DNA from: DATKPE01 sp035524335
Lineage (GTDB): Bacteria; Bacteroidota; Ignavibacteria; UBA10030; SZUA-254
Length of the DNA stretch: 64,000 nucleotides
Assembly: GCA_035524335.1 (NCBI GenBank)
Contig: DATKPE010000038.1
Coordinates: 1 to 64,000, forward strand
Reading direction: 5' to 3'
In this document: positions 1 to 8,948 of the stretch, one piece after another
Layout of the letters: each line of letters starts with the position of its first letter
Position numbering within the stretch: position 1 is the first letter of the stretch
Position numbers and translations under genes: made by a program
Notes under the pieces: model-generated
Seen by the model: the letters and a program-made list of their open reading frames with translations, nothing else
Databases searched by the model: none
Told to the model about the DNA's origin: nothing

Positions 1-19
1 CAACACCTTCGAAAGAAAC

Positions 20-877
20 ATGACTCGACCCGAGCATCCCCGCGCGAATGAACTGCTGGAAAAGGAATTCCCTTGTTTGAACGCCGGGTTCGTCCGGCTG
101 GTGGATTACATGGGCAGTGACGAGGCGATTGTGCAGGCCGCGCGGGTATCCTATGGACGGGGGACGAAGGCGGTCAACGAGGATCGCGGACTCATCCGCT
201 ATCTCATGCGGCATTCCCACACGACCCCGTTCGAGATGGTGGAGTTCAAGTTTCACATCAAACTTCCCATCTTTGTCGCGCGTCAGTGGATCAGGCACCG
301 CACGGCCAACGTGAATGAATATTCAGGAAGGTATTCGGTGATGAAGGACGAGTTCTACATCCCGGACCCGGATGTCATTCATTTTCAGAGTCTTCAGAAC
401 AAACAGGGGCGGCGGTCCGGCGATGTGCCGTCGGAACTCCGGGAACGCGTTCTTCAGATTCTCGTGTCGTCGCAGAGACAGTTATACGGTGAATACGAAA
501 AGATGCTTGAGGAGGATATTGCCCGGGAACTCGCCCGGATCAATCTTCCCTTGTCACTCTATACAGAGTGGTACTGGAAGATCGACCTGCACAACCTCTT
601 TCACTTTCTCCGGCTCCGTCTCGATTCGCATGCGCAGTTCGAAATCAGGGTGTACGCTGATGCAATGGCAGATATTGTCCGCCAGATCGTCCCGTGCGCG
701 TGGGAAGCGTTCGAGGATTATCAGCTCGGCAGCGTGCAGTTTTCCCGGCTCGAGAAAGCGGTGCTGGCCGACCAGCTCGATCTATCTGTCATATCTCAGG
801 AGATGCTTGTAGAGAGGGGGTTCGGAAAGCGGGAGGCTGAGGAATTTCTGGAAAAACTGAGCGGTCTGAAGAGCTGA
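20..877 (+). CDS. thyX: FAD-dependent thymidylate synthase
   Basis: ThyX makes dTMP from dUMP using methylenetetrahydrofolate, with FAD and NAD(P)H as reductant, so no separate dihydrofolate reductase step is needed. The diagnostic ThyX motif is present at about residues 92-106 (RHRTANVNEYSGRYS, matching the RHRxxxxNExSxRYS signature). Length (285 residues) is at the long end for the family. The ATG at 20 is preceded by a purine-rich stretch, but only 19 bases of upstream sequence are visible, so promoter and operon partners are unknown. The gene converges with the downstream release-factor-like gene; their stops are 28 bases apart. Confidence 0.95.
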   Translation: MTRPEHPRANELLEKEFPCLNAGFVRLVDYMGSDEAIVQAARVSYGRGTKAVNEDRGLIRYLMRHSHTTPFEMVEFKFHIKLPIFVARQWIRHRTANVNEYSGRYSVMKDEFYIPDPDVIHFQSLQNKQGRRSGDVPSELRERVLQILVSSQRQLYGEYEKMLEEDIARELARINLPLSLYTEWYWKIDLHNLFHFLRLRLDSHAQFEIRVYADAMADIVRQIVPCAWEAFEDYQLGSVQFSRLEKAVLADQLDLSVISQEMLVERGFGKREAEEFLEKLSGLKS

Positions 878-905
878 GGGGATCCCGGCCGCCGCGGGGG
901 AGGCA

Positions 906-1328
906 TTATTCAGGTTTGCGGCGGTGGCTCTTCAGTTCGCTTCGTCGTTTTTTTTCCTGCCGCCGGCGCTCTTTTTGCCCCCGGGGTACAGAGGTCTTCC
1001 GCCGGGGTTTGACCGGTTTCAGCGCCTGCCCTATGAGTTGAATGAATTTGATAAGCGCTTTCTCGCGGTTCTGCCACTGGCTCCTCGATTCCTGCGACGC
1101 AATCCTGAGTATCCCCTCCTCCGATATTTTTCCCGCAAGCCGGACCATGAGCGTCGCGCGCTGTTTGTCCGTAAGGCAGGCGGAATGGGCGACGTCATAA
1201 ATAAGTTCGACCCGCGTTTCCACCTTGTTGACGTTCTGCCCGCCGGGGCCGCTCCCACGCGCAAACTGGAAGCGGAGTTCACTCAGCGGAATTTCCAGCG
1301 ATTCGTTGATATAAAGCCGTTGTGACAT
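906..1328 (-). CDS. arfB: Alternative ribosome-rescue factor ArfB / class I release-factor-like hydrolase
   Basis: Small GGQ-domain peptidyl-tRNA hydrolase that frees stalled ribosomes without a stop codon. The catalytic block GSGPGGQNVNKVETRVEL lies near the N-terminus, with no codon-recognition domain before it, and the C-terminus is a very basic tail (KPRRKTSVPRGQKERRRQEKK) like the one ArfB inserts into the mRNA channel. I placed the start at the ATG at 1328 (MSQRLYINESLEIPLSEL), which matches the family N-terminus. The frame stays open to 1382, but those 18 residues do not look like the family. No strong Shine-Dalgarno is visible. It is divergent from mfd. Confidence 0.9.
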   Translation of the reverse strand: MSQRLYINESLEIPLSELRFQFARGSGPGGQNVNKVETRVELIYDVAHSACLTDKQRATLMVRLAGKISEEGILRIASQESRSQWQNREKALIKFIQLIGQALKPVKPRRKTSVPRGQKERRRQEKKRRSELKSHRRKPE

Positions 1329-1376
1329 GTTCCAACATACAAAAAAAATTATTCTTATGCTTGAACCATGCCCCGG

Positions 1377-1405
1377 TTGCATTTGCCGACCCGCTTGGCT
1401 AAATT
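1377..1405 (+). promoter_or_regulatory. Putative mfd promoter
   Basis: TTGCAT (1377-1382) and TAAATT (1400-1405) are separated by 17 bases, about 35 bases before the mfd start. The same TAAATT -10 element recurs upstream of mraZ and of the regulator at 12795. Promoter activity is inferred. Confidence 0.5.
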
Positions 1406-1438
1406 ATTTCAACCCCTTGCACGCCGGTACAGGCCGGA

Positions 1439-4400
1439 GTGGAGGGGTGGACTGTTTTCATTCCGCAAAAAATGCGTGACGAGCTTCTTCATATAATCGG
1501 CCGGTCGCCCCTGTTCAGACAGGCGCTCGATCTCTGCACCGCCCTGGAACCGGGATCCTATGTCCGTGTCCGGGGCGCCGCGGGATCCCTCACCGCCTGT
1601 CTGGCGGTCGCCGCCGCCGGGCGGAGCAGTTGCGTGGTCCTCCTCGCCAGGGATGAAGACCGTGCGGAAAAACTGAGGGACGACGCCGCATTTCTGACAG
1701 CGGAAGAACGGGTCAAATATCTGGGGTTTCGGCCGATGCACGCGGGCCAGCTCCTCGACCTCCGCGGCCCGATCGCACAGACGGAGACGCTTCGGGCGCT
1801 CGCCGGGGGAGAAAACGTTCTGATCGTGGCGCCGCCGGCATCCGCCGTGCAGATGCTTCCGGCGCCGGACGCCCTCCGGGCATCGATGATCGAAATGCGC
1901 GCCGGACACGATTATCCCTTCACCGGATTTGTCGAGCGGCTCGATCAGCTCGGCTTTATCCGGAAGGAATTCGTTGAATCGTACGGCGATTACGCCCTCA
2001 GAGGAGGCATCGTGGACGTTTTTCCGTTCGTCGGCGAACATCCGGTGCGGCTCGAATTCTGGGGCGATTCGCTTGAATCGGTCCGTGAGTTCGACGTGCT
2101 GTCCCAGCGGTCGATACGGCATCTGCCGACGGCGGTCATCGCGCCGTCGTTTGAGCCCCCGGATGGCGGCGCCTCCGCCGGGGATCAGCAGGCATTTACA
2201 CATACTCTGTTCGACTATCTGCCCGCCGACGCCATTCTCCTTCTCGATGAACCTGCATTCATCCGGAACGAGATCCGTGAGCTGACCGAAGAAGGGATAC
2301 CCGACATCCTGACGTTCGCCGGCCTCGCCGACCGGATGAAAAATTTCAGAATACTGGTCCAGGCGTTTGCCGACGATCTCGCCGGGGATGGTCTCCGCGA
2401 GGCGGGGGAGATCAATTTTTCGGCGACACCTCAGCCCCCCTTCAACGGCAGCAGCAGACAGCTCGTCAGGTTCCTTGACGGTCTCGCCGCCGCCGGATAC
2501 ACCAGCCTGCTCGCCTCGGACACCAGCCAGGAAACGGAGCGCCTCCGGGTTCTTGTCGACGATGTACTGACAGAGCCCGTCCATCCCGGAAGCGCAGACG
2601 CAGTCCCTTCTTCTCACCTGGCGGAATCCCCGCCGCTTTTCTTTACCGGCGCGCTTCACGAGGGGTTCATCTGGGACGCGGAAAAACTTGCGGTCATCAC
2701 CGAACATGAAATCTTCGGCCGCCAGAAGCGGCGCGGGCTGGAGAAAAAGAAACGGTTCAAGGGATTTTCCCAGAAGGAGCTTCAACAACTCAAACCCGGC
2801 GATTACGTCGTTCACGTCGATCACGGGATCGGGATATACGGTGGTCTCGTCACACTCAATGTGGGCGGGGTTGAACAGGAAGCGATGAAAATCCTTTTCC
2901 TGGAGAACGACGCGGTCTACGTCAACCTGAATTATCTCGACAGGGTCCAGAAATTTTCGGCGCAGGAAGGGCATGTGCCGAAACTGCAGCGCCTCGGTTC
3001 CGGTGAGTGGGAAAAAATCACCTCGCGGGCGCGAAGAAAGCTGAAGGATATAGCCCGGGACATCATTGCGCTTTATGCGAAACGGAAACTGGAAGAGGGG
3101 CGGGCATTTTCCCCCGACTCCCACTGGCAGAGAGAACTGGAAGCTTCGTTCATGTACGAGGATACGCCGGATCAGGCGAGTGCGACCGCGGCCGTCAAGC
3201 AGGATATGGAACAGCCGGTTCCGATGGACCGGCTTATCTGCGGCGATGTCGGGTTCGGCAAAACGGAGGTCGCCGTACGGGCGGTGTTCAAGGCGGTCGC
3301 GGACGGAACGCAGGCCGCAGTTCTGGTCCCGACGACAATCCTCGCACTTCAGCACTATAATACCTTCCGCGACCGGCTGTCGCGGTATACTGTCAGGGTC
3401 GAACATCTTACCCGGTTCAGAACGCCCGCATCCCAGCGGGAAGTCGTTCAGCGGCTGAAGGAAGGGGCTGTCGATGTCATTATCGGAACACACCGGCTCC
3501 TGTCGAAGGATATCGGATTCCGGAATCTCGGACTGCTTGTCGTGGACGAGGAACACCGCTTTGGAGTTGCGGCGAAGGAAAAACTGCGCGAGTTGAAGGC
3601 CTCCGTCGACACCCTCTCGCTTACCGCAACGCCGATCCCGCGCACACTCCATTTTTCGCTCATCGGTGCGCGCGATCTCTCCCTTATCACCACCCCTCCC
3701 AGAAACCGCCTGCCGATCATCACCGAAATCATCCCCGGAGATTCATCGGGGAGACAGATCCACTGGGAAGTGGTCCGCGAAGCTGTCCTGCGTGAACTGC
3801 ACCGCGGCGGCCAGATATATTTTGTGCATGACCGCATTGAAACGATCGACGAAATCGCCGGGCGGGTCAGAACCCTGGTGCCGAACCTGAGAGTCCACGT
3901 GGCTCACGGCCAGATGGCGGGCCACGAACTCGAAAAGACCATGCTCGCCTTTCTCGAAAAGAAATATGATGTTCTGGTTGCGACAAAAATCATCGAATCC
4001 GGACTCGATATCCCGAACGTCAACACCATTATCATCAACCGGGCAGACAGGTTTGGGCTCGCGGAGCTCTATCAACTGCGGGGCCGGGTGGGGAGATCCA
4101 ATCAGCAGGCCTATGCATATCTCCTCGTGCCGCCGTTTTCCGTCCTCCCCCGGCTTTCGCTCCGGCGTCTCCAGGCAATAGAGGAATTCACCGAACTCGG
4201 TTCCGGCTTCAACCTCGCGATGCGCGATCTGGAGATCCGGGGCGCGGGGAACCTGCTGGGCGCCGAGCAGTCGGGATTCATCATGGAAATGGGGTTTGAG
4301 ATGTATGAACGCATTCTGAGCGAAGCTGTGGCGGAACTCAAGGAACAGGAATTTTCGAATCTGTTCCGGGACGGCACCGTACCTGCTCACCGCCGCGCCG

Positions 4401-4903
4401 ACACCGTGGTGGAAACCGATATCGAAGCCATCATTCCGGAAATTTACTGCGACTCCGACACGGAACGACTCGACATCTACCGGCGACTCTCGAGGACCCG
4501 GACGGCGGAGGAACTGACAGCCATGAGGGAGGAGCTCTGCGACCGGTTCGGAGAGTATCCGGAGGAGGTGGGAAATCTGTTCCGCGTGGTCGATCTGCGT
4601 ATAGCGGCGGGAGCGGCGGGTATCCCGCGGCTCGCACTGCGCGGCGATTCATGCATCCTGACGCTTCCCGCCGAGACCGACGAAACGTTTTATGGAACCG
4701 GCGGCGATGAGAATACCCCGTTTCAGAGACTAATGAGTCTTGCAGTCCGGTCGAAGGATCCCCCCATGAAACTCAAACAGGAGGGACAAACACTCCAGCT
4801 TGTCTGCCGGATTCCCGCGCAGGGAACAGGGGAACGGTTCGATGCCGCGGCAAAACTCCTGAAGACGATTCAATCGGCGGTCATCGTCCCCGATTCCCTA
4901 TGA
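1439..4903 (+). CDS. mfd: Transcription-repair coupling factor Mfd
   Basis: Mfd pushes RNA polymerase stalled at DNA damage off the template and recruits UvrA. Full length (1154 residues). Domains in order: a UvrB-like N-terminal region; the CarD-type RNA-polymerase interaction domain near residues 450-510 (PGDYVVHVDHGIGIYGG, then NLNYLDRVQKF); a superfamily 2 translocase with Walker A GDVGFGKTEVA near residue 601, DEEH near 702 and TATPIPRTLHFSL; the RecG-like second helicase half (GRVGRS); and a C-terminal TRCF domain. The start used is GTG at 1439; an in-frame ATG lies at 1472 and neither has a clear ribosome-binding site. It probably stands as its own transcription unit. Confidence 0.97.
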   Translation: MEGWTVFIPQKMRDELLHIIGRSPLFRQALDLCTALEPGSYVRVRGAAGSLTACLAVAAAGRSSCVVLLARDEDRAEKLRDDAAFLTAEERVKYLGFRPMHAGQLLDLRGPIAQTETLRALAGGENVLIVAPPASAVQMLPAPDALRASMIEMRAGHDYPFTGFVERLDQLGFIRKEFVESYGDYALRGGIVDVFPFVGEHPVRLEFWGDSLESVREFDVLSQRSIRHLPTAVIAPSFEPPDGGASAGDQQAFTHTLFDYLPADAILLLDEPAFIRNEIRELTEEGIPDILTFAGLADRMKNFRILVQAFADDLAGDGLREAGEINFSATPQPPFNGSSRQLVRFLDGLAAAGYTSLLASDTSQETERLRVLVDDVLTEPVHPGSADAVPSSHLAESPPLFFTGALHEGFIWDAEKLAVITEHEIFGRQKRRGLEKKKRFKGFSQKELQQLKPGDYVVHVDHGIGIYGGLVTLNVGGVEQEAMKILFLENDAVYVNLNYLDRVQKFSAQEGHVPKLQRLGSGEWEKITSRARRKLKDIARDIIALYAKRKLEEGRAFSPDSHWQRELEASFMYEDTPDQASATAAVKQDMEQPVPMDRLICGDVGFGKTEVAVRAVFKAVADGTQAAVLVPTTILALQHYNTFRDRLSRYTVRVEHLTRFRTPASQREVVQRLKEGAVDVIIGTHRLLSKDIGFRNLGLLVVDEEHRFGVAAKEKLRELKASVDTLSLTATPIPRTLHFSLIGARDLSLITTPPRNRLPIITEIIPGDSSGRQIHWEVVREAVLRELHRGGQIYFVHDRIETIDEIAGRVRTLVPNLRVHVAHGQMAGHELEKTMLAFLEKKYDVLVATKIIESGLDIPNVNTIIINRADRFGLAELYQLRGRVGRSNQQAYAYLLVPPFSVLPRLSLRRLQAIEEFTELGSGFNLAMRDLEIRGAGNLLGAEQSGFIMEMGFEMYERILSEAVAELKEQEFSNLFRDGTVPAHRRADTVVETDIEAIIPEIYCDSDTERLDIYRRLSRTRTAEELTAMREELCDRFGEYPEEVGNLFRVVDLRIAAGAAGIPRLALRGDSCILTLPAETDETFYGTGGDENTPFQRLMSLAVRSKDPPMKLKQEGQTLQLVCRIPAQGTGERFDAAAKLLKTIQSAVIVPDSL

Positions 4904-4997
4904 TCGCATCAGGATATAACACTCCTTCCGGGGCTGGCGCGCCGGCCGAAAGAGGGACGTCAACTCCGTAGAACTGTTGCCAGAAGGAGAACACAAT

Positions 4998-5561
4998 ATG
5001 ATGAACCGCCCGATCCACATTCTCGGCATCTCCGGAAGCCTCCGGAAAGGATCGTTGAATTCCGCGCTTCTCCGGGCCGCCGTGAACCTGAAACCTCCCG
5101 GCATGGAAATCGAAATTCACGAGCTCGCCGATGTTCCTCTCTACAATGCCGATATCGACGGGAAGGAGAAGCCGCCGGCTGTTCAACTGCTACGGTCACG
5201 GATTGCCGCCGCAGACGGCCTTCTGATCGCAACTCCCGAATACAACTATTCCGTTCCCGGGGTGCTGAAGAATGCGATCGACTGGGCTTCGAGAGGGGGA
5301 TCCGAATCGCCGCTGACCGGCAAACCGGCCGCATTGTTCGGGATCGGAGGGATGATGGGAACGTCGCGGGCCCAGCTCCATCTCCGGCAGATTCTCCTCT
5401 TCAACGGTATGCTTGTGCTTCCGAAGCCGGAGGTGTACATCAGTTCCGCGCCGGAGAAGATCGACGCCGCCGGACAGCTTACCGACGAGCCGACAAGCCG
5501 GCGTGTCGGCGAACTGCTTCAGGCGTTCCTGGTCTGGACGCGCAGGTTCGGCGCCTCGTGA
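4998..5561 (+). CDS. NADPH-dependent FMN reductase (ChrR/YieF-like flavoprotein)
   Basis: Flavodoxin-fold NAD(P)H:quinone/FMN/chromate reductase of the soluble type. The FMN phosphate loop GISGSLRKGSLNSALL is at residues 10-25, and the family hallmark PEYNYSVPGVLKNAIDWASR follows mid-protein. The start is fixed by AAGGAG at 4984-4989, eight bases before the ATG at 4998; an in-frame TTG at 4977 precedes this site and was discarded. The physiological substrate cannot be told from sequence; a role against oxidative or quinone stress is usual for the family. The stop codon lies inside the hairpin shared with the convergent peptidase gene. Confidence 0.9.
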   Translation: MMNRPIHILGISGSLRKGSLNSALLRAAVNLKPPGMEIEIHELADVPLYNADIDGKEKPPAVQLLRSRIAAADGLLIATPEYNYSVPGVLKNAIDWASRGGSESPLTGKPAALFGIGGMMGTSRAQLHLRQILLFNGMLVLPKPEVYISSAPEKIDAAGQLTDEPTSRRVGELLQAFLVWTRRFGAS

Positions 5562-5569
5562 GGCGCCGA
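5548..5569. terminator. Bidirectional intrinsic terminator
   Basis: Perfect 10-bp inverted repeat (TCGGCGCCTC / GAGGCGCCGA) with a two-base centre, followed on the plus strand by CTATTTCTTTTC. It contains the stop codon of the FMN reductase and abuts the stop codon of the convergent M1 peptidase, so it can serve both. The T-rich tail is better on the plus side. Confidence 0.7.
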
Positions 5570-8029
5570 CTATTTCTTTTCGGTCTTCGGAACAGCCTGT
5601 TTTTCCTCGAGACGCTTTTTTATCTGCCTGACGGCGTTATCGGCGCTGTCATGGAGAGGATCGTCCTTGTCTCCGGCAATCTGCTCGAGCACCGGAATCG
5701 TCGATTCGTTCCCGATCGCACCCAGCGTGAAGAAGACCCAGAAGCGGAGCTGACGCACATTATCGCGGACCATGGAGTGGAGGAGGGGGAGAGTCTCGGG
5801 CCTGTTTTTTCCGTATTTCCGTAGAATGCCCAACGCCGCCTGCCGCATCGCAATCGGCTGGCCGTATTTTGCATACCCCAGCGCAAGCGTGAACGCTTCG
5901 GTGCTGTCCGCAGATCCGATCGTCGAGAGTGCCGTGCCTGCGATCCGGTCGCGGAGCGAGGGATAGCTGAGGTATCGTTTCAGCACCGGCAAAGACGCGG
6001 CTGAATCTATCTTTGCAAGGGACCGGAGTGCGCTCTGCATGACGGCGTAGCTTGAATCTTCGAGCGCGGCTGTCACTGCCGTGCGGACATCGGAACCGGT
6101 GAATGACCCGAGGCGCGCAACCGCCGCGGCCCGCACAGCCGATTTAACATCTGCGGACGCACGGAGGAGCGCGGTTTTCAGCGCGGCGCGGTCTTCCTCG
6201 CCGTCCGCATGAAGTTTTTCCGAGAGGTTTACCGCCTCCCGGCGGTTGGCCCAGAACGGATCGGAGGTCATGGCCTCCGTGAAAACCTGCACAAATTTTC
6301 CGTTCTCCTTCGCCCGCGCAATGCCGCGCAGTGCGTTCAGACGGGCGATGTTATGCCCGGCATGGAGCGCCTGATAACGCCACTCCTCGTCCGGTTTGCT
6401 GAACGATATTTCCTTCAACAGCCAGTTTCCCTTGTCGAACACCACCATCAGCGGCCGTGAAGATGCGTTGAGCGTGAACACGGTGTCGCGGGTGAGGATG
6501 TTGAGGCGATGGGTGACGGATCCTTCGGGGGTGGTGACCTCGACGTCGACCGGCGTCCTGAACACCGGCGTCAGGCTGTCGACTGTCTGCGTCTGGCGGA
6601 CGCTGAGGGAGATCGACCGGGAGGAATCGTTCCACCGGTAGCTCACATCGAACACGGGATGACCCGCCTTGTAGAGCCACTCGTCGAAGAACCAGTAGAG
6701 ATTCTGGCCCGTCGCCTTTTCGATCGCGTTTTTCAGATCGTTGGTCTCCGCCGATTTGAACTGATTATCCGTGATGTACTGGTGGATCGATTTCCAGAAG
6801 AGCTGATCGCCGAGAACGAAGCGGAGCATGTGGAGAATCGCCGCGCCGCGGGGATAGATGTTCGTGCCGTAGGAATCCTCACTTACGACCGGTTTTCGCC
6901 CGCGCGAGGTATCGGAGTTGATCCCCGCCTGCTGGTTCTCCGACATCGTGTAATCGAATTCGTCCCGGCCGAGGCTGAATTCCTCGTACAGCGGATCGAA
7001 ATAGCTGGCAAAACTCTCGTTCAGCCAGAGATGGCGCCAGTCACGGCAGGTCACGGCGTCGCCCCACCACTGATGGGCGAGCTCGTGGGCAATGAGGCTG
7101 GTGGGCAGGTCGTCAATGCGGGCCCGGCGGTCCGTGACCGCCCAGCCGTCGGCGAGGGTCGTAGCGCTCGTATTTTCCATCCCGCCGAAATGATCCTGGC
7201 AGAGGATCTGTCCGTATTTTTCCCACGGGTAATCAAAGCCGATCTTCTCGTTGAAGAACCTGATCATCGCCGGTGTTTCATGGAATGCAATCCGTGCGTT
7301 GAGCGTATCGTCCGGATAGACCCAGTACTCGAGCGGGAGCTTTCCGGCCTTGTCGTGCAGAATGGTATATTCTCCGGCGGCCACCATCACGAGATAGGAG
7401 GGATGGGGCTTCGATTCCTTCCAGTGGAAGGTCCGGGTTCCCTCTTTACGGTTTTCCCTGACGTCGATTAATTTGCCGTTCGAGAGCGCCGAAAATTTCG
7501 CGTTGACCGTGACGATGACCTCGGACGTCGATTTCTCGTTCGGAAAGTCGTAGCAGGGGAACCAGAAATGATTCGTGGTCGATTCCCCCTGCGACCAGAT
7601 CTGCCACCGCCGCTCCGGATACGCCGAATCGGCCTTGATGAAGGTCATTCCCTCCTTCGGCTTGCAGGAGTATTCGAGCGAGATCTTCACGGTGTCCTTC
7701 ATCATGAGCGGTTTCGAGAGTTTGACCGTCACTGTGCTGGAATCGGCCGACCATGCGAGAGAATCCTTCCCCGCCCGGATTTTTCCGAACGTCATCCCTT
7801 CCGCGTCGAGAACCACCTCGGTGAGGGAATCGATATAGGGCGTGAGCGTGACTGTCGTGATGCCGGTAACGGTTTCGCGCACCTCGTCCAGGCGGATATC
7901 GATGAGATAGTGGACGGGATGGTAGAGACGGCTCCGTCCCTCGCCGTGATCGTGAATGGGAAGCAGATGCTGGCCGTCTCCGGCCCGGCAGAGGAGGAGT
8001 GTGAGGAGGAAAAGGGAGACAGTTTTCAT
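5570..8029 (-). CDS. Secreted M1-family zinc aminopeptidase with C-terminal HEAT repeats
   Basis: M1 metallo-aminopeptidase that trims N-terminal residues from peptides, probably outside the cytoplasm because it starts with a signal peptide (MKTVSLFLLTLLLCRAGDG). The exopeptidase motif GGMEN is near residue 283, and the zinc site HELAHQWWGD near 314 is followed at the expected spacing by NESFASYF. The C-terminal part (about residues 600-805) is built from HEAT-like alpha repeats (for example ALKTALLRASADVKSAVRAA), where classical M1 enzymes carry ERAP1-like helices. It ends in a lysine-rich tail. It stands 103 bases downstream of the ABC permease gene on the same strand and is probably separate, with an inverted repeat in its leader. 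Confidence 0.92.
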   Translation of the reverse strand: MKTVSLFLLTLLLCRAGDGQHLLPIHDHGEGRSRLYHPVHYLIDIRLDEVRETVTGITTVTLTPYIDSLTEVVLDAEGMTFGKIRAGKDSLAWSADSSTVTVKLSKPLMMKDTVKISLEYSCKPKEGMTFIKADSAYPERRWQIWSQGESTTNHFWFPCYDFPNEKSTSEVIVTVNAKFSALSNGKLIDVRENRKEGTRTFHWKESKPHPSYLVMVAAGEYTILHDKAGKLPLEYWVYPDDTLNARIAFHETPAMIRFFNEKIGFDYPWEKYGQILCQDHFGGMENTSATTLADGWAVTDRRARIDDLPTSLIAHELAHQWWGDAVTCRDWRHLWLNESFASYFDPLYEEFSLGRDEFDYTMSENQQAGINSDTSRGRKPVVSEDSYGTNIYPRGAAILHMLRFVLGDQLFWKSIHQYITDNQFKSAETNDLKNAIEKATGQNLYWFFDEWLYKAGHPVFDVSYRWNDSSRSISLSVRQTQTVDSLTPVFRTPVDVEVTTPEGSVTHRLNILTRDTVFTLNASSRPLMVVFDKGNWLLKEISFSKPDEEWRYQALHAGHNIARLNALRGIARAKENGKFVQVFTEAMTSDPFWANRREAVNLSEKLHADGEEDRAALKTALLRASADVKSAVRAAAVARLGSFTGSDVRTAVTAALEDSSYAVMQSALRSLAKIDSAASLPVLKRYLSYPSLRDRIAGTALSTIGSADSTEAFTLALGYAKYGQPIAMRQAALGILRKYGKNRPETLPLLHSMVRDNVRQLRFWVFFTLGAIGNESTIPVLEQIAGDKDDPLHDSADNAVRQIKKRLEEKQAVPKTEKK

Positions 8030-8049
8030 GACATGATCCCGAATGAGAT

Positions 8050-8068
8050 GGCTGAATTTGAATCAGCC
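8050..8068. repeat. Inverted repeat in the leader of the M1 peptidase gene
   Basis: GGCTGA (8050-8055) and TCAGCC (8063-8068) form a 6-bp perfect inverted repeat with a 7-base centre, ending about 20 bases before the peptidase ATG. It could be an operator or a small mRNA hairpin; no regulator can be assigned. Confidence 0.35.
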
Positions 8069-8101
8069 AATGTACGCAAGACGGGGGAGTGTTGCAAACC
8101 A

Positions 8102-8122
8102 CATCCCGGCCGGTCCGGAATG
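8102..8122 (-). terminator. Possible weak terminator after the ABC operon
   Basis: CATCCCGG and CCGGAATG pair over 8 bp (one wobble pair) around a 5-base loop, just downstream of the permease stop. The following minus-strand sequence is TGGTTTGC, so the T tract is short and termination may be partial. Confidence 0.35.
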
Positions 8123-8132
8123 GCGGATTATG

Positions 8133-8948
8133 TCAGGCGTCGGCCCGCCGGAAAAGAAGGATTGACGCGGCGGCGGTAGCGGCGGTTGAAACGAGGGCGG
8201 CAAGAAGCGGAATCGGGGAAAGTTCACCGCCGGTAAAAAAGCCGGCGGCAAGCCGGTTCAGCTCGGACACGGGCGGGAAGAAGACGGCCGCGATGCGGAC
8301 GAGAGTCCGGAGCGGTGCGGGGGCATCGCCGGTGACGAACCGCCGCACAAGATCCGACCCGAACGCACAGTAGAGCACGACAAGCGCGGTGCTCAGAGCG
8401 GTTTTGCGGATCAGAAGGCGGAGAAGGGCGGCAAGGGAAAATGCGGCGAGGAATGCGACGACCGGGATGAGAAGCCCCGCCAGATACGGAAGAGTGAATG
8501 CACCGATCTTGCATGAGATGACGAGCCAGACGGACGTCAGAAACAACAGCTGAATCAGCGAAGTTCCGGCGGCGATGCCGAGGAGGTTACCGGCAAGGAG
8601 CATGCTTCGTGAGACCGGACGGCAGAGCTGACACGACAGCGTGTCCGGCTCAAGGTTGCCGGGAAGGATGTGTGCTGTGACGATGAGTGTGAGCATTGCC
8701 GTCAGGAGGAAGAGGACGGTGGAGATCAGGCGGGGAAGCTCCGGAATAAGGAACGCCATCTGATCCGGCCGCATGGGATCGCCCCCGCTGATGCTGATGG
8801 AGGTAATAACCGAATGATCGGCGCTGATGTGAATTGTCCAGACGATCACGAGGGAGAGCGCGGCGTAGAACACGCCGAGGGAAACGCACGGCCGGCGGCG
8901 CAGGGTCGATGCGCAGGTGAAGAGCGTGAGCGAAGAGAGCTGAGTCAT
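8133..8948 (-). CDS. ABC-2-type transporter permease
   Basis: Integral membrane protein of 271 residues with about six predicted hydrophobic segments: near residues 22-40, 70-92, 117-145 and 152-170, then about 185-200, and a last one near 245-262. It resembles the NosY/ABC-2 permease class that pairs with a separate ATPase. Its ATG overlaps the stop of the ATPase gene by four bases (8945-8948), so the two are translationally coupled. It is the last gene of the peptide-propeller-redoxin-ABC cluster. Substrate and direction are not shown by the sequence; export of, or membrane service to, the cysteine-rich peptide is an inference from context. Confidence 0.8.
   Translation of the reverse strand: MTQLSSLTLFTCASTLRRRPCVSLGVFYAALSLVIVWTIHISADHSVITSISISGGDPMRPDQMAFLIPELPRLISTVLFLLTAMLTLIVTAHILPGNLEPDTLSCQLCRPVSRSMLLAGNLLGIAAGTSLIQLLFLTSVWLVISCKIGAFTLPYLAGLLIPVVAFLAAFSLAALLRLLIRKTALSTALVVLYCAFGSDLVRRFVTGDAPAPLRTLVRIAAVFFPPVSELNRLAAGFFTGGELSPIPLLAALVSTAATAAASILLFRRADA

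Noticed and set aside
1409..3652. 747-codon open frame on the minus strand opposite mfd
   Set aside because: Runs antisense through the clearly coding mfd frame; the product is Arg/Pro/Gly-rich with no domain pattern. High GC content lengthens shadow frames.
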